A stretch of DNA of 64,000 bases from Kitagawia praeruptora. Its lineage: Eukaryota; Streptophyta; Magnoliopsida; Apiales; Apiaceae. The notes beneath the pieces are model-generated. The model did not search any database, was not told the DNA's origin, and saw only the letters and a program-made list of their open reading frames with translations. The stretch is from positions 7,316,001 to 7,380,000 of the forward strand of contig CM075348.1 of NCBI GenBank assembly GCA_037693485.1, in the 5' to 3' direction. Made by a program: the position numbers and the translations under genes. Below are positions 32,383 through 42,683 of this stretch, one piece after another (positions within the stretch are counted from its first letter, which is position 1; each line of letters begins with the position of its first letter).

Positions 32383-33834
32383 ATGGCAGGCAGTTCTAAT
32401 AGCGAAGCAACACAATCTGTAGAGAAAAATCAAACCCCGAAAACGAAGAAGATTACTCCTGCTGACGTCCTAGAGCATCTAAAGTCGATTGAAGAAAGGC
32501 TTACAACCCTCGAACAAATAACACCGAAGAAGAAGAGGAAGTCGAAGTTGGCATCAAGAAAGAAGGGTAAGAAAGCTAAGAGTTCTTCAAAGAAGTTGGA
32601 CATTGGCATAGAAGAACGTGAAGAAAAGGCTGAGGAAGAGATCGAAGACCCAAAGAAAGGTACTGAAGGTGAAGAAGATGGTGAACCGAAGGATAAACAA
32701 CCTCCTGTTAAGGAACCTTCCATCGAGATAATTAAAGATGATTCAAGTTCAGACGAGATCGCGAACGACTCGTGTATAGCAGATTCACAGGAAGCCGATG
32801 ATAAAGATAAGGAAGCAAAGGACGGTGGAGCTGGTGATTTGAATGCTGAAGACATCAAGAAGATTCTGGTAAAACTCAAGGAAGAAAAGCAATCAACAAT
32901 AGGTGTAATAACCTCATCTCCATTCACCAAGAAGGTTAGAAAATCCTCGTTACCTAAATCCTATCGTATGTCAAACGAGTTTAAATTTGATGGCACTACG
33001 GATCCTGTGGAGTATTTGGGTCGTTTCAATACCGAGATGGATGTTTATCAAGTTAAGGAGCCAACACGGTGTAGATTACTGGCTGCAACCCTTCATGGTG
33101 GAGCCCATCAATGGTTCAAGAGGTTACCATCAGATTCTATAGATTCTTGGGAGAATATGGGGAAGCTCTTCGTTACTCAATTTAGAGCTTCCGTGACTTT
33201 TGCACCCCCAACCAATACCTTGGCCAACATCAAGCAGAGAGCAGATGAGACCTTGACAGAGTACCTCAAACGTTTTAATGCAGAGGTTCCCAAAGTTAAG
33301 AAAGCTCCTGACGAGGTCATTATGAGCTTCCTGATTGCTGGAGTTAGAGCTGGTTCAGACTTCTGGAAGGAGTTACAAGTACGTGAACCCGGTACACTAG
33401 TTGAGTTCTACAAACAAGCTGAACTATATAAATGTGTGGAAGAATCCTTGTTGAAGTTGAGAGAAACAGAAGATCTTGGAGACGAAGCTAGTCATAAAGG
33501 AATCAAGCGAGAGAGGTCTCCAAGCCCGCAAGCATATGTTATTGGGGATCGAGCTTCCTCCAAAAGAAGTAAAGCAAAATTGAAGACAAAGTGCGACAAT
33601 TATACCTCTTTGGTCGCTCCAGTAGACCACATCTTCATGGTTTATGGGAAAGAAGGAATATTTGTGAGGCCTACACCTTTACCTGTAGGAGCAAGGAAAG
33701 ATCTGAAGAAATATTGTGACTTCCATGAGGATAATTGCCATGATACTTCTGAATGCAGAGCACTGAAAGACCAAATTGAGGAATTGATTAAAGCCGGGAA
33801 GCTCGCGGAATGGATAGCTCGAGGTGACCAGTAG
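32383..33834 (+). CDS. Gag of the non-autonomous element
   Basis: The first ATG is at 32383 (the open frame extends back into the primer site by a TTG, an unlikely start); the protein is 483 aa. It has a Lys/Glu-rich N-terminus, the retrotrans_gag core (GTTDPVEYLGRF, GGAHQWFKRLPSD, KLFVTQFRAS, NTLANIKQR) and a terminal knuckle CDFHEDNCHDTSEC. It matches the Tat Gag at most core positions but differs in the N-terminal third and in the region before the knuckle. It ends with its own TAG, about 20 codons past the position of the Tat gag stop, and nothing pol-like follows. An intact Gag in an element with no Pol implies selection to co-assemble with a partner's particles. Confidence 0.92.
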   Translation: MAGSSNSEATQSVEKNQTPKTKKITPADVLEHLKSIEERLTTLEQITPKKKRKSKLASRKKGKKAKSSSKKLDIGIEEREEKAEEEIEDPKKGTEGEEDGEPKDKQPPVKEPSIEIIKDDSSSDEIANDSCIADSQEADDKDKEAKDGGAGDLNAEDIKKILVKLKEEKQSTIGVITSSPFTKKVRKSSLPKSYRMSNEFKFDGTTDPVEYLGRFNTEMDVYQVKEPTRCRLLAATLHGGAHQWFKRLPSDSIDSWENMGKLFVTQFRASVTFAPPTNTLANIKQRADETLTEYLKRFNAEVPKVKKAPDEVIMSFLIAGVRAGSDFWKELQVREPGTLVEFYKQAELYKCVEESLLKLRETEDLGDEASHKGIKRERSPSPQAYVIGDRASSKRSKAKLKTKCDNYTSLVAPVDHIFMVYGKEGIFVRPTPLPVGARKDLKKYCDFHEDNCHDTSECRALKDQIEELIKAGKLAEWIARGDQ

Positions 33835-34449
33835 TTGAAAGTTTGAGAGCTTCCTTAAAGTATAGTTGAGAGACCTTTATTTATATATGTATTTCCTTCT
33901 TAGAACTAGGGGTAGTGCATGTATACCTTCCTAGCAAGTAAACCTATTTCTTTCGAGTAGTTTTCAACGAAATTATGAGTAGTTCTTTTCCTTGTATTAC
34001 GTCATACATGAGCTTATATTTAGCTTGTAAAACAAGGAACATACCTCATTCAATTCAGTGACCTGCGAGAAATACCTCACAAGTAATTTCTTTAAGTATC
34101 TCTTGTTTCTTACAATGAGTTAGCTCGCGTAAGCTTAGAGGTACTGTATTGGGATATTTGTATAGAGGTTCATTCTCAGCATGTTTCGTAAGAAGATAAA
34201 GAAGAAAGGAGAAGACGTGTTAAAGCTACAAGCAGGAATGATGTAATTATAGTATCTATTCGAGTGTTAAGGAAAATTCGACATAGTTGAAGATTTTGAT
34301 GAAGAGTAGCTACAAGAATTTGATATGAGCATCTTGAAGCAAACACGCAGTACTCAACTTCATGAGATTATCGAAGAATTGTGAAGCTTCTTAGAGTTAG
34401 TTCTTCATCAAAGACAAGCTTCCCTGAAGAACTGGGGGGTAGTACAATT

Positions 34450-34552
34450 ACTATAGCACATGGTACCTTGAAAAGGAATAATGGAATTCACATGCTATAG
34501 CACATGGTACCTTGAAGAATTCACATGCTATAGCACATGGTACCTTGAAAGT
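34450..34552 (+). repeat. ctatagcacatggtacc repeats
   Basis: Three copies of ctatagcacatggtaccttga at about 34452, 34494 and 34528, separated by variants of 'gaattcacatg'. Confidence 0.8.
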
Positions 34553-34994
34553 TGAGGATTTCAAAGTTTTGAGAATTCAGACCAGGAACCTCACCACCAG
34601 GTCCAGGAAGCTCGCGATTTGATTCAGGAACCTCACGACTAGGATGCAGTTTGGAAACCTCATAGCTCATATTTGGTTCAGGAACCTTGAGGATTGATTT
34701 GGTCTAGTATCTTGAAGAGCAGCATGCTTGCATCATGAACACGTCAGTAAGTTTCCAAATCTTAACGGATGCTTCCACTTCACATCTGATTTAGTCTACA
34801 GAAAGATCCAGGTGATACCTCTCCTTTTATGCTAACATATTCGTAGAAAACCTCCCAGGTACGCTCAGCAAACTCTTACTATACCTAAAGCATGCTTAAA
34901 CATCTATGATATTGTGGTCGTATATGCGATAAAGTTATGATTATGTATTGATTATGTTTCTAGATGTTAGAATGCACATGTACCTAACATATTA

Positions 34995-35260
34995 CAGGTT
35001 CCTTATATTTACCTGCATCTCGTAGGTTCCTTGATATTTACCTGCACCTCGCAGGTTCCTTGATATTTACCTGTAGCTTACAGGTTCCATGTATTTACCT
35101 TTAGTTAACAGGTTTTGTGTTACTCACCTGAAGCTCGTAGGTAACAGCTTCCAGGTCTAGTTGCATTTATATGTGTCTAGTAGATTACTCGTTATTTTCC
35201 TGTAACTGACATCTTGCAGGTTCATTCATATATACCTGAAGCTTGTATGTAATAGCTTCC
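34995..35260 (+). repeat. aggttcc/tttacctg repeats
   Basis: Five to six diverged units of about 38 bp of the form 'tttacctgcacctcgcaggttcc(ttgata)'. Each pairs an acctg with a caggt, so each can form a short imperfect hairpin. Confidence 0.75.
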
Positions 35261-35389
35261 AAGTTCATTGACATTTGTTAGAAGCCAATTGTTGACAGTT
35301 TCTAATTAGCAGCTTCCTACTTGAAGTTCCCAACTAGCTGATACCTGAATAGAGGAAAGTGTACTCGCAGCAAGAGCTCCATGCCTTTA

Positions 35390-36420
35390 GAGGATTAATC
35401 TAGTACCCTTTCTGGATTCTCTTTGTGCTCCATTCAAGGATTCACTTAGAGCCCAGAAGGACTCACCAGGCTCCCTAAGCATATCCATGTATTCACCCAG
35501 TGCCCTTATGGATTCTCTTTGTGCTCCATTCAAGGGTTCACTTAGAGCCCAAAAGGATTCACTTGGTGCTACATGCATCCACGCGTATTTGTTTGGTATC
35601 TTAATGGATTCTCTTTGTACCCTTTTAGGGATTCATTTGGTGCCCGATTGGTTACGGTTTTTGTCCTAAGCAGAGGTTCACATAAACAACCAGTTGGATT
35701 CACCTTATGCCCTTACAAGGATTTGCATAGAGCCCAGAAAGGTTCACTTTGAAAGCCCTCTCAGCTACAGGCACTCGATAGCTAGAAAAGACTTGCAAGC
35801 ATGAAAGATTCACATAGAAAAGCCCTATGAATCGTAGGCACAATTCAAAAGTCCTATAAGCATGTGGGCACCTAGTTAACGGTTTTGGGAACCTAATCAT
35901 GGGTAACCTAACCTAGAGTTTGATTGTACTTGAAAAGCCTTGAAAGGGATTCACCTTATGCCCATACGGATTCATTTGGTGCCCCTAGCATTTGAAGGGA
36001 TTCACCTTGTGCCCTTACGGATTCACTTGGTGCCCCTAGAGTTTGAAATGATTCATCATGTGCCCTATAGATTCTCTTTGTGCCCTCTACAGGATTCACT
36101 TAGAGCCTATAAGGATTCACTTGGTGCCATAAAGGAATTCACTTAGTGCCCAACCGGATTCTCTTCGTGCTCTTGCCATGATTCACCTAGAGCCCGGATG
36201 GATTCACTTTGTGCTCCCTAAAGCCAAAGGATTCATTTGACGCCCAGTCGAATTCTTTAAGTACCCTTCTCAGGATTCACTTAAAGCTCAACTGGATTCG
36301 TCTTATGCCCTGTCAAGGATTCACTTAGAGCCCAATTGAATTCTCTAAGTGCCCTTCCCAGGATTCACCTAGAGCTCAATTGGATTCGCCTTGTGCCCTC
36401 ATCAAAGCGATACAAAGATG
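35390..36420 (+). repeat. Degenerate 'ggattcacttagtgccc' repeat array
   Basis: About 1 kb of loosely tandem units, each with 'gattcac(t/c)t(a/t)g(a/t)gccc' followed by 'a(a/g)ttggattc(t/a)ctttgtgcccttgtca'-like text, with variable spacing. A second block of the same family lies at 37700-38085. No coding role is supported. Confidence 0.82.
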
Positions 36421-37130
36421 AATACTCTCATTTTATAAAGCTTGAAGCAAGTACCATACTACTAACAGGTTTTTGATAAAGCAGCTTGCAGCATCCTTGA
36501 TGATCATCAGAAGCTTCTAGTTAGTAGCTTCCAGCTTCCGGTTTTCAACCCACAGTTTATAGCTACAGCTTCCAGATTCAGTGATATTCAGCCGAAACAA
36601 GCAGTCTTCAGTCAATCGCTTCAACAAACTATAGGAGGTTTATGTGTCATGACGGCTCGGGGGGTAGCTCAATTCCCCCACGTTTGCACAGAGAAGAGCT
36701 TCCATCTTCCAGTTTCAGTAACGGAACCTCAATCCGAACCGGCACAATGAAACACAGATAAGTTTCACTTTCATGCCTTTATATCCTTAACTATCATGCA
36801 CATTTTATGTCAACGAGATCTTATATTCTGTCATGCTTAGATGCATAAAGCTTTTAACGCACATATTGCATGATCTTTAGAAATGAAATTTATGTGAACT
36901 TGTACTTAGGATGTTGTCATGCCCTATAGGTTTGCAGTTTACGTAACATATATGCTTAATTTATGATCTCGAACGTGTTAGTTGAATCAGTCAAGTAGAT
37001 AATTGATATGCCACTTGAGAAGATAGCAACATATATAACGTAAATAATCATTCATACATGCATACATGCATCACTTGTATGTGAGCTCTTCAGCTCGTAT
37101 TACTAACCTATTTTTTTAGTTTTCTTGGTG

Positions 37131-37640
37131 TTGTACCCAAAATCACCATGGGCTAGATTTAAGACCTATTAAGTCGTAGGTTCCAATCAACAAGTATTGT
37201 ATGAGCGAGGAGATAGATCTAGTACGAGATATGAAGACCTAACGTGGAGAAATGAGCATTAGTTGAGAAGACAGTCAAGAGATTATGAGTATCAAGACGT
37301 TCCTGATGAACCAGTAGCTGAGCAGATTACGAATAAACCAGTTTCCTCCCCGCAGAAGAGCCCGGATTAGCCTAGCAACAGCAATGAGAACAACAAGAAG
37401 TACATGGGAACTACAGAAACGCTCCCGAGACTAACAAATTTGTTATTTGTGCAGGTACAGTTTCCTGTAGAGAGGTTCCTGAGAACCAGGTTCCGAGATA
37501 GAGGTTTGTGAGAACCAGGTTTCTGAGCATAGACATCAGAGAGATCAAGAAGCAAGCTAGAGAGACGCATAATCATCATTGGAAAGTACTCCTAGGACGC
37601 AGCTGATCCTAGAGTACCTCTGATAGACAGACATTAGATA
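37131..37640 (+). repeat. Internal relic of a third related LTR
   Basis: It begins tgttgtacccaaaatcacca, close to the LTR start of both elements, and continues ccatgggctagattta. It later matches the Tat LTR at 'tttgttatttgtgcaggta' and around 'cctaggacgcagctgatcctaga'. It ends without an LTR 3' terminus, running into the tgccc-type repeats at about 37700. No TSD is visible, so it is an internal part of the element rather than a later insertion. Confidence 0.7.
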
Positions 37641-37699
37641 GTCAAATGAAAAGAAGCTTATCAGATGAAGTAGCCTCTCGAGCAATCAAGTTATGATTT

Positions 37700-38085
37700 T
37701 CCAGGTTAACCTCGTGCCCTTTTTAAGGATTCATCCAGTGCCCTATTGGATGCGTTTTGTGCCCTCAGCATAGGTTCACATAACGCCCAATTAGGTTCAC
37801 TTTATGCCCTTATTTGGATTCACATGGTTCCTTTGACAATATTAAGATTCACCTTATCCCTTTTAAGGATTCATCTAGTGCCCTATTGGATTCGTTTTGT
37901 GCCCTCAGCATAGGTTCACATAACGCCCAATTAGGTTCACTTTATGCCCTTATTTGGATTCACTTGGTTCCCTTAACAATCTTGAGGTTCACTCAGTGCC
38001 CAATTAGATTCGCTTTGTGCCCTTGTTAAAGGATTCACTCAGCGCCTAATTGGATTCATTTTGTGCCCTTGTCACGATTCAAACA
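37700..38085 (+). repeat. Second block of 'gattcac..tgccc' repeats
   Basis: It includes one clean duplication: a segment starting 'aaggattcatc(c/t)agtgccctattgga' occurs at about 37724 and 37865 and runs for about 110 bp with few changes. It belongs to the array family at 35390-36420. Confidence 0.8.
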
Positions 38086-38190
38086 AGAAGACAAAGACCC
38101 GCATGGTTCCCTCAGAAGAAACATGGGAGCACTGAAGGGATTGGACCTTAAAATATCAAGCTATTTAGGTTCCTCTCGCATCCTATGACT

Positions 38191-38210
38191 TCGAGGAACC
38201 GGGGGGTACT
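38191..38210 (+). other. Polypurine tract of gag-only element
   Basis: tcgaggaaccggggggtact lies immediately before the 3' LTR. The Tat element has aaggaaccggggggtact in the same place (39881-39898). Confidence 0.8.
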
Positions 38211-38996
38211 TGTTGTGCCCAAAATATCCATGGGCTAGATTTAGGCCCATTAGGCTTAAGGATCCAATCCGTATGAGTAATATGGGTTATGATTGAGGTC
38301 CCTTAAGTTAACTGGGGCTAAATAGCATGTGAAATGGATCTAAACAGGTTCAGGTTCCCGAAGAGACAGGTTCCCGAAAGACAGCTTCCTGTAGACAGCT
38401 TCCCGAGAAACAGGTTCCTGCAGACAGGTTCCTGAGAGACAGCTTCCTGTACGAGAACAGATTTATTCCAGCAGAATTCTAGTACGATAAAGCCTCCTAT
38501 TCTTTAGGAGCAAGTCATGAACATCAACTCCTTATTGGAATGTATTCCTTGGGCGCATATGATCCTTGAATACATCTAATAGGACGAGAACTTGTAAACA
38601 TACTCCTAGTCGGACTAGAACTCGAGTTCTATTCGACTTAGGTCGCCTATTCGTGGCTGAAATCTGGAGAAAAGGAGGTCCCCACGAATTAGGAACCTAG
38701 AATATTGCTGCCTAACCAGACTTCTAGTCTAAAAAGAACTACGTGAACTTGATCCCTATATATACAAGGGTACGTAGGCATCTTGAGAACATGTTTTACA
38801 AGCCTCGCAATACACCTACGAGATTCTTGAGAACACACGACACAAGCCTCAAGGGAACTCGCGAGATTCTTGTAAGCGCTCTCGAGCTCAGTTCAACCCC
38901 CACAAAAACCTCCATTCTCCATAGATTAGTTGATCGTTAGCCTTTACAACTCACCATAAACCTCTCAAAAGTTGTTACGAAATCCACTCATCAACA
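38211..38996 (+). repeat. 3' LTR of gag-only element
   Basis: 786 bp, nearly identical to 31553-32337; one extra A near the TATA region and one A/C change were found by eye. It is followed by the TSD ACATG. Confidence 0.94.
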
Positions 38997-39880
38997 ACAT
39001 GAATACGAAACAAATTAAGATAGAAGACAAACAAACAGTCAAAAGCTTTCAGTAAAATCATAATGATGGAACCACAAATCGGTGACGGAACTACCAGTAG
39101 AGAAGGTATTATGGATGGTTGTGTGTGTGAAATATGAAAACCATATACAAACACTTATCAGATAAAAGACAGCATGCAAGATCGAAGTAATCAGAGAGTT
39201 AAAAATGCAATCAAGATTATGGGAAAACAGAAAGAAAAGATTCAGAATTATACCTTGGATTGAAGAAAGCGGCGACAGAAAATTTGGATTAAGCAGATGA
39301 CCGTCGGACTCCTCCTATTTTTCTCTCCAAGGGTTTTAGAAAATATTTGGTAAAGGTAAAAATGAAGATGAAGTCATTCATGTGTTTATATAATCAAGAC
39401 AGCTCTGTACACGTGGCAGCACATTACTGGAGCGGTAAAATGAAGAGGTACACGCGTGAGAAGCGTGTGAACCTTGGGAACTCACACATTAACTACAGCT
39501 TTGGTAAGTGATAAGTTTAATTCAAATTTTGAATTATCTTCTACAACCAACCATTATCCTCTTTTAACTTATTAAATTTAAAGAGGCATGAAGTTGAGTG
39601 ACAAGTTGGATTCCTTGAGAAGTTGAATGCAAGCATAAAGTAGATTTCGAGAGCTGGAGCAAGAAGAAGAAAATAGCGAGATAACAGGTTCCTTAATACA
39701 AAGGAAGCTTACTCAAAATTATATCAAGCTGAAAATATTTTATGTCCTGTTTCCTATACCGAGTTAGCTCATATAGGCTTGGATATACAATGCTGAAGCA
39801 AGATATAGTTACCAGGATGGGTTAACATTAAACCTCTGATCGTAGAATTAGAATAGGTTCCTTTCACATTACATGATTTC
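38997..39880 (+). other. Tat element sequence between nested insert and PPT
   Basis: The continuation of the outer element after the nested insertion. On the minus strand it holds the candidate promoter and 5' leader of the antisense gene. No gene is seen. Confidence 0.6.
39385..39393 (-). promoter_or_regulatory. Candidate TATA box for the antisense gene
   Basis: The minus strand reads TTATATAAA, about 550 bp upstream of the antisense ATG if the nested element is ignored. It is the best TATA-like match in the 3' region on that strand. If it is the promoter, the nested element sits in the 5' leader. Confidence 0.4.
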
Positions 39881-39898
39881 AAGGAACCGGGGGGTACT
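39881..39898 (+). other. Polypurine tract of Tat element
   Basis: aaggaaccggggggtact directly precedes the 3' LTR start TGTTGTG at 39899. Confidence 0.82.
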
Positions 39899-40763
39899 TG
39901 TTGTGCCCAAAATCTACATGGACTAGATTTAGGCCCATTAATCAGTAGGGTCCGATCCCTACAAGTTAGAAGATTGATCCAATACAAGCCAGGAAGATCA
40001 AATAGAAGAAATGACTAAAGAAATACGAATATCATGAGGTTCCCAATGGTTAGGAAGCTGAGTTGAGCACTAGAAGACCAGGTTCCTCCAAGCAGGAGAG
40101 TTCGAGTTAGCATAGCAACAGCCATAGAGATGATAAAAGCATGTGAAGAGTTATCCAGTCTAATTAGTTTGTTATTTGTGCAGGTATTGACGCCAAAAGG
40201 GAGGTCCCTAAACGATAAGTCCCGAAATAAGGAGGTTCCTGAGAAACAGGTTCCTGAGATGTAGGTTCCTGAGCACCAGGTTCCTACGAGTTGCCAACAG
40301 AAAGTTCTAGAAGCCATCTAGAACAGATAAACGAATTGGTATCTGAGTATAATTCTAGGGCGCAGATGATCCTAGAATAACTCTAACCAATGAGAGAATC
40401 ATAAGTGGGGTACGAACTCGAGTTCTACTCCACTTAGCCAAACTAGTTCGTGAAAGGCTCTAAAGGAACCTGAGTCCAACACGAATTAGATGACCGAATG
40501 CAGCTATTCCAGTAAGAGACAGAATCATACTAGAACTACGTGAGCTTGATCCCTATAAATACAAGGGTACGCACCTCAGGGTACGACGCATTAAGTTCTC
40601 TAATTTTCTCTAAAGGCACCTGAGATTATTGGAGATACCCTCGAGCTCAGCTCAATCCCCACAAACACAACCCAAACCTTTTTTTCGTAGAACAGTTGAT
40701 CGCTAGCCTATACAACTACCCGTGAACCTCACATAAGTTGATTACGAAATCCACTCATCAACA
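39899..40763 (+). repeat. 3' LTR of Tat element
   Basis: 865 bp. Compared by eye with the 5' LTR it lacks 4 bp (gtag) near the TATA-downstream tacg and has one C for T about 50 bp later. It is followed by the TSD GGGAC and the resumed LINE sequence. Confidence 0.95.
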
Positions 40764-40799
40764 GGGACAAAGGGTCCCCTTGTCGTAACCCCCTTCTAG

Positions 40800-41699
40800 G
40801 TTGAACTGGACCAATAGAGGAGCCATTAAAACAGAATTCGTAAGACACAGTGGTAACACACATCATCATCCATGCTATCCACTTCTGACTGAATCACATA
40901 CCTCTCATTTTTTCCTTCAAAAAACCCCAATCAACCCTATCATACGCCTTGCTAATGTCCAGTTTAAGAGCAATTTCCCCTTCCTCTCTCGCCTTTTTCC
41001 TTTGCATATGGTGAATTATTTCGAATGCAACCAAGATGTTGTCAGTAATACTTCTTCCAGGAACAAAAGCAAATTGATTTTCAGAAATCAACGAAGGAAG
41101 AACTAGCTTTAAACGATTTGCTAAGACCTTCGCCATTATTTTGTACAGAACATTGCATAGAGCTATTGGACGTAGATCTTTCATACAACAGGCATTCTCC
41201 TTCTTGGGAATAAGCACCACATTCGTTTCGTTTATATTTGCTGGAAACGAACAACTAGACAGCCATTCCTTGCAACAAAGAAAAACTTCACCACATAAGA
41301 TAGACCAGAATTGCTGGAAAAAGCTGGATTCAGACCATCCGGCCCAGAAGCCTTGTCGGGATGCATCTGCTTGACTGCTACAGTGAACTCTTCGAACGTT
41401 AACTCAGCTATTAAATCTTCATTTTGATTCCTTGATACCCTTCTTTCAGATGTCAAGTTGAGATCCCTGTTGTCATCCCGATCACTTGAAAAAACTTCTG
41501 TGAAATATTCTTTTACCATCAGAGACATCGCCTCATGCTCATGTATTTGTTCACCATGGTCATTTTCCAGATAAGCTAAGTGGTTCTTTTTCTTCCTAGC
41601 AGAAGCGGTTGCATGAAAGAACTTAGTATTTGCATCACCCTCTGCAAGCCAGTAATTTTTTGCTCTTTTCTTCCAATACGTTTCCTCATGAAGTAACAT
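40800..41699 (-). pseudogene. LINE ORF2 reverse transcriptase, N-terminal part
   Basis: Two frames cover the fingers and palm. Positions 41699-41232 contain WLAEGDANTKFFHA and the ASGPDGLNPAF block. Positions 41220-40894 contain LIPKKENACCMKDLRPIALCN, GRSITDNILVAFE and LDISKAYDRVDW, whose Asp is the first catalytic residue. The frames differ, so a frameshift lies near 41225-41330. Beyond 40894 the frame decays again before reaching the GLRQGDP block at the Tat insertion point. Confidence 0.88.
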
Positions 41700-41801
41700 C
41701 GTGTTTAATTTTTCTTTTTCACTAAAGTACTATTCCACACCTGCCAAGTCAGTGCGATTAGACAAACTTGCTAACACCTCCTTTTGTTTCTTCACTTTAT
41801 C

Positions 41802-42683
41802 TCAGAATTTGTGGAAGAAATTCCTACCCCAACGAGCCATGAATCCTGACACTGAAATAAGCTTTGGCAGAATATTAATAGCAGGCATATCAAGCCAGAA
41901 ATCAGTAACATCCTTACGAAAACTAGGTTCTCTCAGCCAGGTATTCTCAAACCTAAAGCGAAAAATTTTCTTCAAAAACGAAACATTAACAAGATCCAAA
42001 AAAATTGGATCATGATCAGAGGTAGAAGCTTGTAAAACAGAAAGCTTATAGAGAGGGAAGAGATCCCACCAAGCCTGATTTGCAAAACTCCTTTCAAGTC
42101 TTTCTTTCACCCATTCTGGTTTGCCTCGCCATTTTTCCCATGTGTATTTACCACCTTGTAAATCCACCTCTGTTAACATACTATCATCAATAGCTTTCCT
42201 AAAACCCTCCATCAAACTTCTAGGGTGAGGCACTTTACCCCACTTATCTGAGGCATGCAAGAGATCGTTGAAATCTCCCATAATGCACCATGGAATATTA
42301 GAATTATTTGCCAGTGTTCGAATAAGATTCCAAGAACTAGGTCTCCTTGTACGTTCAGGAAAACAATAAAAACAAGAGAGTCGCCACACAACAATATTAT
42401 TATGCAAGAAATTTAAATCTACATGATTCTGAGAGTATCCAGTTATTTCACAAGCCGCATTATTACGCCAAAACACTCCAAGACCACCACTACGCCCAAT
42501 ACAATCTACTGCAAAGCACTGAACGAAACCAAACTTAATACGAAGCTGCTCAATTTTATCTGCACGTGAAATAGTTTCAGAAAGAAAGTGAACATCATGG
42601 TTATGTGATTTAATCAAATCACCAAGAACATGAACTGTTCGAGGGTTCCCCAACCCCCGACAGTTCCACCCTAAGACATTCAT
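41802..42683 (-). pseudogene. LINE ORF2 endonuclease domain
   Basis: The start of ORF2, ATG at 42683, overlaps the ORF1 stop as ATGA, which suggests termination-reinitiation. The APE-type endonuclease motifs are present in order: LGWNCRGLGN, LSETIS, GDFNDLL and the terminal SDHDPIFL. This domain would nick target DNA for target-primed reverse transcription. The frame closes at 41802, before the RT, so ORF2 is no longer continuous. Confidence 0.9.

Larger units (their letters stand above)
33835..38210 (+). other. Repeat-rich non-coding body of the gag-only element
   Basis: About 4.4 kb without any supported gene in the space where pol would be. It holds several repeat sets (separate entries), PPT-like ggggggta motifs at 34433 and 36659, and an internal LTR relic at 37131. 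Short open frames over it are translations of the repeats. Confidence 0.85.
31553..38996 (+). mobile_element. Nested gag-only LTR element (TR-GAG type)
   Basis: LTRs at 31553-32337 and 38211-38996 are flanked by the 5-bp duplication ACATG (31548-31552 and 38997-39001). The LTRs differ by one A/C substitution and one 1-bp indel by eye. Between them is one gag gene (32383-33834) followed by about 4.4 kb of repeat-rich non-coding DNA with no protease, RT, RNase H or integrase. PBS, PPT and LTR termini match those of the enclosing Tat element. This is the structure described as TR-GAG (terminal repeat with GAG), a non-autonomous class that depends on Pol from a relative. Confidence 0.93.
20592..40763 (+). 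mobile_element. Ty3/gypsy Tat-lineage retrotransposon (20.2 kb with insert)
   Basis: LTRs at 20592-21460 and 39899-40763 are flanked by the 5-bp duplication GGGAC (20587-20591 and 40764-40768). Removing the 7,444-bp nested element and one of its 5-bp TSD copies leaves about 12.7 kb, a normal Tat size. The inner layout is primer site, gag, in-frame TAA, pol with two RNase H domains, a long 3' region with repeats, a spliced antisense gene, PPT and LTR. The LTR pair differs by one T/C substitution and one 4-bp indel by eye, so the insertion is very recent. The dual RNase H, large size and antisense extra gene all point to the Tat lineage. Confidence 0.95.

Noticed and set aside
35387..36146. Short frames on both strands over the tgccc repeat array
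   Set aside because: They follow the repeat units; no recognisable protein and no consistent start.
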